This document shows, in pieces, positions 63,266-63,326 of a DNA stretch of 63,326 bases. This DNA is from JBGSLA01 sp965602785 (GTDB lineage Bacteria > Desulfobacterota > Desulfobaccia > Desulfobaccales > 0-14-0-80-60-11), in the NCBI GenBank assembly GCA_965602785.1, contig CBFDAH010000002.1, positions 1 through 63,326 of the forward strand, written 5' to 3'. How positions within the stretch are numbered: the stretch's first letter is position 1; every line of letters starts with the position of its first letter. The position numbers and the translations under genes are program-made. Under the pieces are notes generated by a model. That model was not told where the DNA came from, made no database searches, and saw only the letters and a list, made by a program, of their open reading frames with translations.

Positions 63266-63326
63266 AGTTCTATTTACCCTGATAATTCTCGAGAGATATT
63301 ATTTTAAAACATGCGTCCTGTCCCAT

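Overview
This is a GC-rich chromosomal window from a Gram-negative, flagellated, hopanoid-making bacterium. The gene set points to the Desulfobacterota, perhaps Desulfobacca- or Syntrophobacter-like: LpxC and MurJ (outer membrane and peptidoglycan), a squalene-hopene cyclase cluster, an Aquifex-type aconitase, sigma-54-driven flagellar genes, a NiFe-hydrogenase maturation protease and a LarC nickel insertase. That placement is inference from gene content; there is no rRNA in the window. I found no tRNA, rRNA, CRISPR array, phage or complete transposase. About 59 genes are supportable.

Left part (1-16 kb): a long untranslated region ending in a terminator, lpxC, two tRNA-thiolation enzymes (mtaB, mnmA), a PilZ protein divergent from an orphan ParA with a small overlapping partner, TPR, transporter and GDPD genes, aconitase, an aldehyde dehydrogenase, a secreted protein, a truncated universal stress protein, an OB/HD phosphohydrolase, and a sigma-70 family factor followed by a DksA/TraR protein.

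Middle (16-37 kb): a nitrilase-family amidase, a membrane/DUF362 gene pair, an ECF-type gene broken by two frameshifts, and the operon holB-ricT-unknown-DUF4136-yihY. Then come guaA, an unknown protein, a TPR protein, a rhomboid protease, an SH3 protein, and the hopanoid group shc-hpnA-hpnH with a family-39 glycosyltransferase.

Right part (37-63 kb): lon, two CNNM/CorC-type transport proteins coupled to larC, and the flagellar operon flgB-flgC-fliE-fliF-fliG-fliH-fliI-fliJ-motE-like. Upstream of it lie a FlrC-like sigma-54 activator, two secreted proteins and a sigma-54 response regulator. Two good sigma-54 promoters and two identical-architecture palindromes suggest a two-step cascade. The end holds murJ, small zinc proteins, a TfoX-like gene, purF and a hydrogenase protease.

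Intergenic DNA is rich in small palindromic repeats. The clearest mobile element is a 268-bp MITE-like unit present twice (12.7 and 60.2 kb), with 20-bp terminal inverted repeats and, at one site, a 10-bp target duplication.
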